This document shows positions 13,101 to 26,115 of a stretch of DNA of 64,000 nt, one piece after another (within the stretch, counting starts at the first letter, position 1; every line of letters begins with the position of its first letter). This DNA comes from Zonotrichia leucophrys gambelii. Its lineage: Eukaryota; Chordata; Aves; Passeriformes; Passerellidae. The DNA is taken from NCBI RefSeq assembly GCF_028769735.1, contig NC_088171.1, positions 80,652,716-80,716,715 on the forward strand, read 5' to 3'. The notes under the pieces were generated by a model. The model ran no database searches. It was not told the origin of the DNA and saw nothing but the letters and a program-made list of their open reading frames with translations. A program made the translations under genes and the position numbers.

Positions 13101-13270
13101 TAAAGAGAGGACTGAGTGTGGGACTGAAGAAAATGCCGGGGATTGTTCACTGGTTTCACAAGATGGAATAAATTTTGCAATTTGACTTCAGTTTTGCAAT
13201 GCCAACTCTGAAACTCACTGTGGGCCTGGGTTAGTACTTCCCTTTGTTTTGTTCTTTCTTTTCTTTGCAG

Positions 13271-13304
13271 GGTGTCTGTGGTTGAAACATTTTTCATTAC
13301 AGCA
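13271..13304 (+). CDS. Possible 34-base exon, phase-compatible with exon B
   Basis: A strong pyrimidine tract ending tttgcag (to 13270) is followed by 34 bases and then a near-perfect donor, ca then gtaagt, at 13303-13310. Joined to exon B it restores an in-frame Arg codon and reads V-S-V-V-E-T-F-F-I-T-A, ending between codons. Both splice signals are good and the phase fits. However, an exon this short, about 10 kb downstream, could easily be coincidence, and other acceptors compete at 3945 and 4873. Confidence 0.25.
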
Positions 13305-14374
13305 GTAAGTTTTCTGTCCAACCATTGCTTGCAAGAGGTAGAAAGGTAGAGACTTAGATTGTGATTTCATTTTGTGTGGAGCTGAGAGCACTGAGCCAAA
13401 GAAGGCTTCTCTCAGTTATCCTGAAAGGCAAGAGCATTCTCTGTGCCTCACATGGCACACACTGTGCTGCATGCACAAGTGGTAGCTACACTTGCCCTTG
13501 TGACTTGGGCCTAAGTGAAATATGAACGTAGCAAATATATGGTAGCACAAAGAGAAAACTATGTAAAATAGAAACAAAGAGTTGTAAAAATTTGGGACAA
13601 AAAATATTATGGCTAATGTGAGCAAGAACTTAAAATTGTATATACAAGGTAAATTAGGTAAATGAAGAAAAAAGTTAAAAATTAGCAGGTTGATCTTCTA
13701 AATAAGATTTTCAAAGAAGCCTTGACAAAGTTATCAATTCCTGTTGGTTTTAAAAAAAAGTTGCAGGCCTAATTACTTTAAACCTCCTTCAAAGCTGAAG
13801 AATTTATCATTTTAGATGCAAATGATTCTGTAATGTGAAAAAAAATCAAAATACTTGTACAAGTATTAGGTTCTTAATGTAAAACATGAATGTCTGAGAG
13901 TGCAAATAAAATTATAAATAAAATTGCATCGTAGGATGAAAGGGTATATAATAGAAGTCAAATATTCGACTTTTGAGGAAAAATCTAGTAATTAAGAGAT
14001 GGAAGTCTGAGAAAACAAGTATGTTGTTTGCTAGCAAAATTGTTAACAAATACTAAATATACAGTCCAACAAATGCATATTTGTTTTTATGCTCTCTTGA
14101 TGGACACACATTAATTAGCCTGTGTGTTGCCAAGTTTTACATTTGGGTATGGGTTTGTGAAATAGCACTGTTACTGCTTAAAGTATTGTGTTTAGTAACA
14201 GGGTAGGTAATACTGAGAAAAAGTTTCATACTGTAATATAGCTGTGATATGATGTATTTTCAGAAACATCTTGAGAAAATTTCTTACATTGCACGAGTCA
14301 CTTCGAGCTGTTAGTTTTCATTATGGAAAATTTTCCATTCATTTATTATGGAATTACAAAATATATCTATTTCC

Positions 14375-15430
14375 ATTCTTATGGAAATACAGAATTTGTG
14401 TTGGAAGGGACCTTTAAAGATCATCTAGTCCAAACCCCAAGCAAAGAGCAGGGACAACTTCATCCAGGTCAGGTTGCTCAGAGACCTACCCAGCCTGACC
14501 ATGAATATTTCCAGGGATGGGGCATCTGCCAGCTCTCTGTGCAAATGGCTCTGATGTTTCACCAGCCTCATACTTAAAAATGTTGTCCTTACATCTAATT
14601 TAAATGTACTCTCTTTTACTTTGAAACCTTTACCCCCTGTCCTGTCACAACAGGCTCCACTAAAATGTTTGTCCTCATCTTTGTTAGAAGCGCCCTGTAA
14701 GTACTGAAAGGACACAATGAGGTCTCCTTGGACCCTTTCCTCTTCAGTCTGGACAAGCCCAACTCTCTCACCCTGTCCTGTAATCATCTTTGTGACTGCC
14801 TTGTGAACCCATCCCATGTCTTTCCTGCGCTGAGGATCGGAGCTGGATGAAGTACTCGGAGCAGGGTCTCACCAGCGCAGAGCGGAGGGGCAGAGCCTGC
14901 TGCCTGTATTTGTTTGGATACAGCCCAGGATACCGTTGGCTTTCTGGGCTGCAAGTACACATTGTTGGCTCCTGTCCACCTTTTCATTCACCAGCAGCCC
15001 CAAGTCCTTCTTGGCAGGACTGCTCTCAAGTCCCTTCATCTCCCAGCCTCTCTTGATACCAGGGGTTGGCCTGACTCAGGCACACAACCTTGTGCTTGGC
15101 ATTGCTGCACCTCATGAGATTCCCATGCACCCACTTCCCAGCTTTGTGCCGATCCCTCTGGATGGCATCCCATTCCTCAGGCATGTCAGCTCACCATGCT
15201 GCTTGGTGGCACCTGCAGGCTTGCTGTGTGTGCACTCAGTCCCTCTCTCTCTGTGTCATTGATGGAGATGTTAAACAGTTCTGGTGCCAGTACAAACCCT
15301 GAGGGACACCACTCACCACTGATCTCTGTTCAGATATTGAGCCATTGACCATTACTCTCTCTCTCTCTCAGATATGACCATCTGAGCAATTCCTTATCCA
15401 CTGAACAGTCCATCCATCACTGTTACAGTA
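14375..15430 (-). mobile_element. CR1 LINE fragment, about 1 kb, antisense
   Basis: The left end carries gttggaagggacctttaaagatcatctagtccaaacccc, the reverse complement of the avian CR1 3' end. The rest follows the usual CR1 3' region order read backwards: 'ccagggatggggcatctgcca', 'ctcttcagtctggacaagcccaactctctca', 'gatccctctggatggcatcccattcctcaggcatgtcagctca', and 'ttctggtgccagtacaaaccctgagggacacca'. It is truncated at its 5' side near 15430, as is typical of CR1. Several open frames on both strands (up to 130 codons) are incidental; no intact reverse transcriptase is present. Confidence 0.9.
15354..15370. repeat. (CT)n short microsatellite
   Basis: An uninterrupted run of CT dinucleotides lies inside the CR1 fragment, between 'gaccattactctct' and 'cagatatgacc'. 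It is probably a local expansion of a CT-rich CR1 position. Confidence 0.8.
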
Positions 15431-18400
15431 AAAGATATTTGAGTCTCCTACAGTGTATTCACTGTCAACAGTGATTTACTTCCATTTTTCTATCTTTTGT
15501 ATATAACCAAAGCATTAATGTGAGAGAAAATTGCATATAACTGTCACTACAGTGGAACATGCTATAGTGTATGATGGAGTTGTAAGTAAGTGAGCCCTGT
15601 GGAAGAAGCATTCTGCAACCTCCCTCTTCTGTTGCTATTTCCTGTGAAAGCTCCTCTAGGAAGCTGCTGTTGCATTTTTTTAAATAGCTGCTGTAAAACA
15701 CATGTGATGATGATACAAGATGCTTCAGCTGATTTAAATACAAATCCTTCAGTGAAGTTGCACATTTTGTGTGTCAGCATGGAATTTATCTAAACGTCTT
15801 TATCTGCCATGCCTTACCAAATCCCTCAGAAGATGAGCTGCAGCCTTGTTAATCAATTGAGATTTGAGCAGGGATGGTTAATGTTCCATAGTCACAGGGT
15901 GTAAGGAGTTAACATCTGAAAAGGGAATGATTAGTGTTTAATTCAGAGTATACAGAATTATGGGTACAGACATAAGAAATCATATAAAGTCAGCGTACAT
16001 TCTTAGAAATGAATCAGAACTAAATGTTTAATTAAATGACTTGCAATGTGGTTTGTGTTATGTTTGCTAATTATTCTTCATCTCAGCTTATCTTCTTAGG
16101 AGATCTACACCACTTTTTTAAAACCTTTGTAGTAAGAAGGTCATATGCTGATCCTAAAGTGAAAGAGATGGTGCATAGCTCATTAACAGTATCTTAGATT
16201 GTCTTTTTGTGAATGTTTTACTATCAGGATATCCTACATCCATTTTATTATACTTTTTTTGAGGAAGGACATTGGTGAAACAAAGAGTATCTGTTAAAAC
16301 TAAACAAAGGAGATAACTCCATCAAAGTCTGCCCAATACCTATCATTAACAACTAGGTAATTTAGCAAGTGAATGTGGATTATTTCAGTCTTCCATGCAT
16401 ATTTCACTGATGAGGGCAGAACAGGAATGTAAATAGGGGATGGAAAAAAATTCTGTGTTGTGTATATCAATTGGCAACCCTTTTTAGTGATTTCTCTTAT
16501 TGAAAGGGTGGACTTGGAATGCAAATAAGGTTTCAGTCCTCTGATCTAGGAGGTTGCAGGTTATATTTAAATACTCCATCAAAGAATTAATATAGCTTTA
16601 AATACTGCACAATTACTTAACTGTGTCATTTGGTGCCATACAAGTACTTGATCTTTATTGAAGAAATGCATCCCCAAAATACATGTAGTAAGCTTAGAGG
16701 AAGTGAATTTTTGCAGCTATAATTTATATTTGTCAGTGTAGCATCTGCAAAGAAGTCAAGACATTGAACCATCATTAAAAATGCAAATGAATTCTTATCT
16801 TTTCCAAGCACTTGATAGAGGATGAGCTGTGATAAGGCTGGCTCTTTGCTACACAGTGCATAAATCTGCAAGCTGTGTCAATGTGAGATGCTTGTTGTAG
16901 GATCATTTAGGCTGATGCAAGTGGTAATGCAATTCCCAAAGCCTGGACCTCTATTAAACTGTATACTCTCTCATCAGAACTGTCTAGGTCCTTCACATAT
17001 AGCTAAACATAATTTCATTCACTGAATTTTTTTCTGAGGCTGATGTTATACCAAGGTCAATTGATGTCTAATAAACAGTAGAAGCATCTCACATGATCCA
17101 GGATGATGGGTAAGTAGTAAAGCATGAAATAAAAATGGTTTATTAGAAATTGAAATGGAAGTGTTTTTTAAAGAAAGTTGTTTCATTATAGGTTCACTAT
17201 AGATAATTATAAACACGCCCTTTAGAATTTTAGAAATAAAAGGAAGACTTCTATGATTACAATACCTACTAAAGACTTGCAAGGTGTAATAGCTCCTGGC
17301 ACAGTGGAGGATGACACAAATGAGGATCTCTTAGGCACTAACCTCCATAAAGGTTAGGGATACACAGAGGTGTAGGTTAGTGCCTAATAATGCTACAAAC
17401 ACAACTTAAGCTGCATGTAGGAAGGTCTACTAGTCCAGATGTTTTTTTAATCTCTTTTCATTAATGGTTTTGTCATGGTTTTATTTCTCCACTGATTATG
17501 TGGCCATTTTGGTGGCAGATATCACTTGTCAAACAGCCTTAGTTCAACTCCTTCTGGATAAAATCTTTGCTGTATCTTGGGTAACATACTGGTTTAGGTT
17601 TCATTTTTCACCTAGTATTGGTTTGACTGAACAATGTTTTTTCAGGAAATTATAGGCTAAGACTCCTCAAGTAGGTCTTTAGCTTCTTCCTGGACAGCTG
17701 CTTGCTGTGGGTTTCTTGTGTCTAAGTGTACCTGAAGTGACCAGCTCACATTCCATTTCCTCAGTGAAGAACAACTGTTCCTGGCTCTACCTTGACTCTC
17801 AATTTACATTTGAGGATGTGAGTCTGCCCTGGACTTGGGGAGACTTAAGTCTTAGATAAACACAGGTTTTATGCAGTACTGGGATTTTCTCAAAGTCAAA
17901 CTTAATGTGATTGTGCTGTGTTCTTTTATTGACCAATTTCCTTTTGATTAATGAAAAAGTCCCCACCATGTGATGCTTTGAAGTTTTCCCTGGATAGTCA
18001 GAGAGCTCTCTGAGCAATACCCTGGGCAGTCTTTTCATCTGAGAAATATTTTTTTCTGTACAGGGTGTAAGCACTAAGGGACAAACCATTGGTTGAACAT
18101 GGTAATATATCTCTGTTAATTAATCTTAATCACATTCTGCTCTTCAGGAAAGAGGGGGTAGGGGCAGGGGAAATAGCCTTTATCAGTTTTCACCCTAACT
18201 GGGAAGCATTTCTTCTTGATTCCAAAGTGTGTGATCAGCTGGATATATTTGTTGCATGGAGCATATGCTCACTGACAGGCTGCTTGTTGAAAAACAGCTG
18301 GTGTGGAGATCACTTAGTCCAGTGGCTCAGATCAGTCCATGTTGTCACTTAGGTTCACCCACGCATAGCAGGTCTTGGTCCACCCAGGGAACTGATAGCT

Positions 18401-20629
18401 GACATCCTGGATGTGCACACAGATAAATCCCTGATCCCCAGGCATAACTGATTTATAATTTTGGTTTTGATTCACAGTTACAATTTAAGCTTCATAGATC
18501 TGGACACTTATACCTTCCTGAAAATGCACATCCTACATTAGCATTGGAGGGAAGCAGGATAGGACAGAAGTAGAAGAAAAACATTGAAAATTAATTAATA
18601 TATTGAAATCATTGCCACATCCGTGGCAAACACTTCTCTCTAGCCTGGTGGATGAAGGGGGCACATATTGCTGTAAAATGGGCCTCCTTCACCCTCCTGA
18701 AAATGTTTTCGGTTCCCTCCTTGTAGGTTTTCTTCTTTGGCTTCCAGGCAACAACCTTGTCTGAGACAGCTCAGATCTTTTTTCAAATGAAGCCCTAGGA
18801 GGAAATCTGCCATTGGGCCACTATCAAAGACCAGTACCTGGCTGTTAGAAAGTTTGCTTTTATCCTTATCACAGCTGTGGATAACATGAGCTCTTAAGCT
18901 TATGGCTCATCCTTAAAGGTGGTGAGCCTGTGGAAACTTGTCTGTAAAAGGTTTCTAGCTGTGGAATGTGCTCCACAGATATTCTGGGAAAGTGAATTGA
19001 CCTCACATAGTGCATTTCAGTGGGTTAACATTGGAAACTGAAGAAAGTTTCATGACAAACTTCTTGATCTTGGGATTTCTAGGAGCACCTCTTTTATTTT
19101 TTTCTTCATTATAGCTAGGGAGCTCTCTTGTGAGAAGTTCATAGAAGGGGATAGAGATAAATAGTGCAGAATGTACCACTGTCTATTATATTTATACTGG
19201 CAATATGAAAGAAGGAGACAAATTTGGGATGAATTTTTCCTTTCTGTAGCTGTCTCCACACCAACCGATTTCTTTTTAAGGCAAGTCTTGTGGTTAACAG
19301 ACAGTTAGGAGATCTGATAGTACCTGGATTCCTGTGGGACATGACACTGGAGGATGCAGAGGCTTCAGAGGCTGCATGTGGATGTACAGTTTACAGAATA
19401 GCCAAGAGCTGGGTTGAATGCTGGAAGTCATGCTGGTTTTCTGAAATAGGATATTTTGTGAATTTCAGGTGAGAAATGGGCTTCACTAAGGAATTTTTTC
19501 ATGAAGATAACGTTCTGTCTCTTCTCTCACATGTGTTAATAATTTCAGTAGCTAAAAACCCACTATTTTTGGCCACTTCGTGAATGATTAAAGTGCTGCT
19601 GTCTTTAAGCCTTTAAACTCACTGCTATTGACATATTTATTTAGGAAGAGCAGTATTCTCTCTGAGCTTATATGAGACAAAACCATCATTAATTAAACTT
19701 TATATGTTGTGCAAGGCAATTTGAGTTCAAGTGGTTAAGAAAACCATGCATGTATATTAGCAAAGAGCACTGAGGTAGTACCTGTTGTGAACAAAACAGG
19801 AGTAAAAGAGTTTCATTTCATTCTCAACAGTTCTGCCCCCAGCCTGTACTATTGCTTGTCTGACATAAATAAATCTTCTAGTTTTTGAAAATGTCCCTTC
19901 AGTTAGGGTCTGTCCTCATTTTTCTTCTTTTTCTGATTTAAGTAGGAAATAGTAAGATTCCTAAGAAACAGGATTCAGTGAAAATAGTAATTAATATAAC
20001 TAACAAGCATTCCTATATTGCAGCCTGGAAAATCCATAGGAATGATACTGAAAAAAAAGTTGCAGGTGATTATGGCATTAGCCTCTGTTCCACTGTCCCA
20101 CCCATAAAATTCTGTATAATGTCCATCAGTCACAATAATGACAGTACATTGCTGCACTGATGAGAGTAGAGGTGTCTCATAAAAAAGTAGATAACTTGGT
20201 TCCAGGTTATTGTTGGATCCATCAGATAAACTGCCAGGGTTAGATCACACTTGTAACTCAAGAAGTGATAAATAAAAGCCTTGTCAGAGACTGATACTGT
20301 TATAAAAATTCATAGTTATGTAGATTATATACTTGTGGAAGGTCAATAGTACATAAAACACTATTGTAATTACCATTCTTGTTAATATAGTGTATGTCTG
20401 TGAAAAGTGGTTAATTTATGACCCAAATGCTATTGAAAGTAATAAACATAATGCCCTGGAAAACTACATGAGCAACTGTCATACAGAAATGATGCTTTAG
20501 ACCTTGGAGAATGTCTTCAAACATTTTGATAGCTATGTATGGTTGTTAGCTCCTACGGTTGGTGCAGGATGATTGCTTTTGGTAGTGACAGTGATGCCAT
20601 ATTATGTGCCAGTTATTCTCATGCCTGCT
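15431..20629. other. AT-rich non-coding stretch
   Basis: There is no recognised gene or interspersed repeat. It holds a perfect inverted repeat at 17331-17387, listed separately. Slightly GC-richer sequence at about 18280-18960 has no features that I can classify. Confidence 0.55.
17331..17387. repeat. Perfect 14-bp inverted repeat (hairpin)
   Basis: The arms ttaggcactaacct (17331-17344) and aggttagtgcctaa (17374-17387) are exact reverse complements separated by 29 bases. The loop contains a further aggttag at 17351-17357. Beyond the arms the flanks do not pair. It could fold as a stem-loop in RNA or DNA, or be the remnant of a small inverted-repeat transposon. No target duplication is evident. 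Confidence 0.8.
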
Positions 20630-21010
20630 TGGTCTCATGGTGTTGGAAGGGGCCTCTCAAGCAGAACCACCTAGATCTACTTTTCCATAACCATGTCCAG
20701 GCAGATCTTGAATGCCTCCAGCGATGGAGATGCTACAACTTCCGTGTGTCACTACCTGGCCAGTACAAAAGTGATGTTCTCCTGATGTTCATGGGGTACT
20801 TTCTGTGTTTCACCTTGTGTCCATTGGCTCTTGTTCTGTCCCTGGTCACCACTTGCAAATAGTCTGGCTCCATCTTCTTTGCACCTTCCTTCAGTCATTT
20901 ATAGCCATTTATAAGATCCTTCCTGAGTCTTCTCTTCCCCAGGCTGAGCAGTCCCAGCTCTTGCATCTGATGACTTCCATACTACAGGTGCCCTTTGGAT
21001 GCCCCTAGTT
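20630..21010 (-). mobile_element. CR1 LINE fragment, antisense
   Basis: Reading left to right it shows the reverse complement of a CR1 3' region: 'gttggaaggggcctctcaagcagaaccacctaga', 'tccaggcagatcttgaatgcctccagcgatggagatgctacaac', 'tgtgtccattggctcttgttctgtccctgg', and 'cttctcttccccaggctgagcagtcccagctc'. It is diverged and carries small deletions. The 107-codon plus-strand open frame across it is incidental. Confidence 0.85.
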
Positions 21011-22574
21011 AATTTGAAACTCTGTTTGCATGGCAAATGATGCTTGAATTATAAGGTAAAATACTGCAACAGGTATATAATATCTTAAAAAGCATTATCT
21101 GTGGTTCCTTTAGAAATTATTTTTAAAAATTCTATCCGCATTATTTGAGTACAAAAGGTGATTCTGTATTCTTCTTGATGTCACTGAGAGATAAGATTTC
21201 TTTGTAGCATAACATAATGTTACATCTCCCACAGCTTGTCAGTTTCTCGTCGTGCTTGTGACTAGTCAGTATAATCTGATGAAGTACCTTTTATTGTTGA
21301 AAATTTGGTTCAGTAATATAAGGAAAGAAGGTTCAGAATGGTATATCCTAGTGGTTCTTGATTTTTATTGCAACTTCTCCAATTTTAAATAATTAAGCCC
21401 ACTTTGGACTTAGATTTGGGACACGTCAGGCCAAACTGCAGCTAAGTAGATGGAGATATCCATTCAGTCTTAAGTATAAGTTTCTTCATGTAATGGTTAT
21501 TTTATATATATCCCCTTGGACAAAAACACTGGGATATTGAAAGAAAAAATATAAATGTCTGAGTGTACCATTTGAAGTGCTTGACTGTATCAATATTGAC
21601 ATATAATAAAGGATTTCCTGATACTGAGATAATTTTAATCAGTTAAGTTTGTACAGTGTACTGAAGGTTTTTGTTTAGTTTCCATGCAGCTTAGTACCAG
21701 AGCATTTCCCTTCTCTTGTGTTACCTGACATATTAATTACTAGCATACTTTTGCAGCTCTAGGCAGAATGTCTTAGTTTGATCTATGGCAGATTTTAAAT
21801 TCTATTTATCATGGTTAGCTTTTTTTCATTTTTGTGCTTTGGCTTCTCATTTTTCTTCTTTTCTTCCCATGCTACTTACAGAGGGGCCCCAATACCACAG
21901 AGTGCTTACCTGCATCCAAATCTAAAGGCAGCTGAATTGTCATGAGTTATCCATGCAGGAGCAAAGCAGCAGGAAGCCGTGTGTGACAGAGTTATATTAT
22001 AAATTGCAATTCGCTACTTGGCTGTCCTGCTTCACCAGATAATTGATAATCTGATGCCTTTCCCATCCTGCACCTGTACCCCGGTGACAGAGAAATTAGC
22101 TGCCAAATAGCTGCTGTAAAACAAAACCAAACCAAACCAAAACAAGCACAAAACAAGCAAAAAATCCCCAAACAAAACTAACCCTGGAGGTGGGTGCTTA
22201 TTGAAAAGAGTATTTTTCAGTATTATCTTTCTACCCTCTACTTCATTTGATCACTCATGACAATTGTCTCATGTCCTCCAGTTATCTCCATTATACACAC
22301 AATTTAAGTTCTGCATCTGAAATGGAATCACCCCATCCAAAAGCAGGGCTGGGGCTGCCTGGGTGGAAAGCAGCTCAGGGGCCCTGGTGTACAGCAGACA
22401 TGAACCAGCATTGACAGAATGAAAGGCAGCAGTCACAAACTGCAGCACAGCCAATTCTGATTAAATATTGTGGATGCTTTTATTTTCACCATGAGAGCAG
22501 TCAGGTTTGGGAACAGGTGCACACTTTGATTGTGGAATTTCATCCTCATAAATATTGAATCCTCACACAAATGC

Positions 22575-22690
22575 AGCCTTGAGAACCTGATCTACTTGGA
22601 AGTGCTCTGGGCAGAGAGCTGGGCTAAATGGTCCCCAGAGGTCCTTTGTGACCTTAATTTCTCTACAGTTTCGTGATAAGCCAGGGTGAG
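22575..22690 (+). mobile_element. CR1 LINE 3' tail fragment
   Basis: The sequence agctgggctaaatggtccccagaggtcctttgtgacctt (about 22617-22655) corresponds to the sense CR1 3' end 'gggctagatgatctccagaggtcccttccaacctt'. The following ttctctacagtttcgtgat resembles the decayed terminal repeat 'ttctgtgattctgtgat'. It is short and old. Confidence 0.6.
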
Positions 22691-25600
22691 CCCTGCAAGG
22701 GTAGCAGAAGGTACGTAATGTAGCAACTTCATTGTTGAATTTGGAATAACAAATGATGTTTTTTACTTTCATGTATATAATTTTCAATCTAAAAGAAGAA
22801 ATCAAACTTAAATGAGGTACATTTTTCAGAAAGTACTTTTGAATTTTGTGACTTCCCCTATGTCTAATGAATTTACTATGAAGAACATTTTAACCTGGTT
22901 TTTAGTTTAGCCCAGTGACTGACTCAAGTTCTGGATTTTCAGCTGAGAACTTATGAAAGGCTTTGTAGGGAGGAAGTATTCCACACTGGTATTATATATA
23001 CACAAGTTCTGTTTCATTGGAGTATCTTAAAAAATAAGTTAGGACAATTTTCAGGGTCTCTAAAATTGATATCCAAGCAAAACTTAGTTGAATAGGGCCA
23101 CAGCAATAAGCATCTATTTTAAGAATATTAGGAGTTTTCAATCATAAGAGAGACAAGATGTAGATTTCTCTTGCACCATGATTATTGTATTTTTTCTATG
23201 GAAGGAAATACCATACAGTCTTTGTTCACAAATCAAGGAAGTTGAAATGTAGAAAGAGAAGACAGGGCTATAACTCTGATGTTTCATTAGGAAGTTTTCC
23301 CTTTTGGGTTCTCCCAGAAGAGCAACACCAAACATCTGTGCAGTATTGATAAATGGATTGTAATTCCTCCAAGGTAACAGGAGAACTGTATTGCTTCTAC
23401 ATTCTTGTATAAATGAAAAAAATTAAATGCATACATATAAAAACACAGAAATGTAGAAGACATGTATTCTCTTGAGTAAAAAAATGAAACCCAGCAGAAA
23501 TCTTCCCTGCAGGACTGGTATACATATAGGCCTAGGATTTAACAGATAACGTCCTAAATATTCTCTGAGATATTTTGTTTCTGTCTAACCAAAATATGAT
23601 CTTTTCTCAGGAAGTAAAATTACCCAAAAGGCAAAAAGAGAAAAGGGGGAAATCCACCACTGTATATATGTCTCCTGTGTGGCAAAGAGGGAGGAACAGA
23701 CTTAATCTGTAAGGGTAGCCCCATTTACTGAAATATTTGAATGTCACCCTTTCGTGTCCTTTCATCCAGACATTGCTCGACAGTGTTGCCTTGTGGCATT
23801 CATTTCTGCAGTTTCATTGTTGGTTTTGTTCAGATGTGGCAAATACAGTATTTACTACAGCCAAAAGTAACCAAGAGATGGCAGCACTGCTTTTAATATT
23901 CTGTGTGCACCATCTGCACTAAGTGGTACATCTGTCAGTAATACTTTTGAACTTTTCCCTTTGTACCTGGCACATGCTTTCACCACTCAGTGAGTAATTC
24001 TTTCTTTACAGAAGACCTGGTAAAATTAGTGGGCCTTACTGCTAATGGAAATTGTCTTTTCCCACTGCAAATCTGCATAGTGCTGTCTCATCTCTTCAGC
24101 AGGAAAAGCCTAACAGACACAGGAACTCCAGGGAATATTTAGGTGCCACAGGGCTTTGGTCAGTGTCACTGAGCAATCTTGCTTCATCATTTTCTTTTTT
24201 TGCCTTGAAATGATTTTTGTTTCATTTTTTATTCCAGAAAAAAATTGTTTTCATCAGACAAGGTGTTTGGGAATATAGGATACTGAACTAACTGTCCATG
24301 TTTAGTGATATCTTTTTACCAGTGTGCTTAAATACCTTCCACCCTTCTAAGTGAACATCAATCACTTCAGTTTAATCCAGAGAAAGCCTCAAGGGGACAT
24401 AGCCATCAAATAATTATTAACACTGTCAGGAGATTATTAGCATTTCGGTAATTGTTCATAGGCTGTATAGAGTCACTTTGTTTCTTGCATTGTAATGGTT
24501 ATGTTATGTCACTAGGTATATACAAAGACTCAAGAAATTTTAATCAACTAATTTTGTTTTCATACTGTATTTTTAAAGATTTTTTAGCAGTTAGACATCT
24601 GCAAAAGATGACATAGTATAAATGTGGTGACTGAAACTAGAAATGAAGTATTTGAATATTAAGTGCAATAGGTTGTGGTACAGTGTAAGGTTGGATACAC
24701 TGCATATAAATGTGAGCATTTTTCATTTTGTATTTAAAAAAGCCACTAACATGTATATAGCTGTAGTGTCAAAATTGTGTTGAAAAGCAAGAAAATTTAT
24801 CTTGACCCTCCTAGAATGAACATCTGTTTCTAGCAAACTGACTACAGATCACCTCTTACTGTGACTTGGTAATGTGATGCTTGATTTTTGAGTTTTGTGT
24901 GTTGTGATTAGCATTTTAAAACCTTCAGTCTTGCCAAGAAAAACTCCATAACATGTAGTCTACATACATCTTTCGGCTAGAACAATTTGATGATTCAGAG
25001 AGATCTAGAATTGTTTTATCTATGTGTGCCTAAATATTCAGAAAAAAAAGGCAAAAGCTGATGGACTTGAACTTTGTGGTTTTTTGCAATATTTGACAAA
25101 ATAGCTTGCCATGTTTCTGCTAAGAAATCAGTGTTGTCATGATAAAATGAGCCTATTTCTTGCATTCCAGATCTTCCAGTACTCACCTGGGTTGGTCTTA
25201 CAGCAGCGCTGCTGAATGGAATAGACCATCATTATTTTAAAATAAGCACTGTGATTTTCTTGTGTGGAAAGTTTATAACCCAAATGATTATCCATATTCA
25301 GCGCTAGACTTGTGTTATTTCAGCATTTGTCTTTGCAACTGCTCTGGAAGTGGCCATCACCAGGAGCCTTCAACCATCAAATTTGCTGAACTGCATGTGG
25401 GTAATTTTAAATGATCCATTGTAAGCCACTTCTTTGGATGCAGAAATGATGATGCCAGGAGGTGAGACAGCTAGGAGACATGGTGCCATGTGATTCTGGT
25501 GGGAATCCAGCAGAGCAGTCTGGAGATCTCACCTAAGTTGCAGCCACTGCTGCAGGGGTGTGTGCAGAGGCTGCGGCTGCCACTCAAACGGCAGCTGGCC

Positions 25601-25729
25601 ATGCTCTGTGTGAAATCTGTGTGTGACTGGGAGTGCTACCCAAGGCAAAGCATATAGATTAGCAAGTTTTGGGTTTTTTTTTTTCAATAACTGTGTGCCA
25701 GTGTCTGTGCCTTGCTGCATTATGGGTAT

Positions 25730-26115
25730 TTCCATTGACACAAACTGTGAGGAGGGGCACAGTGCCCATGAGCTGCTTGCGGCAGGCTTGGATTTCTGCT
25801 GATGGCAGCAAAAAAGGCAATGGTTTAGGGTTGGTGTTGAACTTAGAAGTTGTCAGATCAAGCAGGGCAGCTGAGGGAGGCACAGGGGAAGATCCAGAAC
25901 TGGCACTGGGTGCCTCCCTCGGGGTAGGAGAAGGTCAGGCTGGGACTTGGGCCCATCCCTGGCTGGGCAGGGCTCTGGGGAGCTGGAGAGTGGCCCTGCT
26001 GCAGCAGCCCTGGGGGACTGACATGAGGTCCTGGGCTGTGGCTAGGTTTGGGGAGCACCAAGGAAGCCTGGGCATGGACTGCAAGGCCTCATGGGTTCCT
26101 GACATGTCTGGGCAG
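25730..26115. other. GC-rich block of unknown origin
   Basis: About 390 bases are noticeably GC-rich between AT-rich flanks, with words such as ctgctgcagcagccctgggggactgacatgagg. A 152-codon plus-strand open frame (25669-26127) and shorter minus-strand frames overlap it, which is expected where stop codons are rare. Their translations show no domain that I recognise. It may be an unclassified repeat or LTR fragment. Confidence 0.3.

Larger units (their letters stand above)
9902..14374. other. AT-rich non-coding stretch
   Basis: This is intronic-type sequence. The recognised items are a short CR1 tail near 10050-10105 and a possible 34-base exon at 13271-13304, listed separately. No other gene or repeat could be supported. 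Confidence 0.6.

Noticed and set aside
14425..14817. 130-codon minus-strand open frame
   Set aside because: It lies in the CR1 fragment at 14375-15430 and does not encode reverse transcriptase motifs, so it is repeat by-product.
24012..24139. About 42 open codons after the acceptor ttctttacag, reading D-L-V-K-L-V-G-L-T-A
   Set aside because: Its phase fits neither exon B nor the candidate at 13271, no good donor follows, and open frames this long occur by chance.
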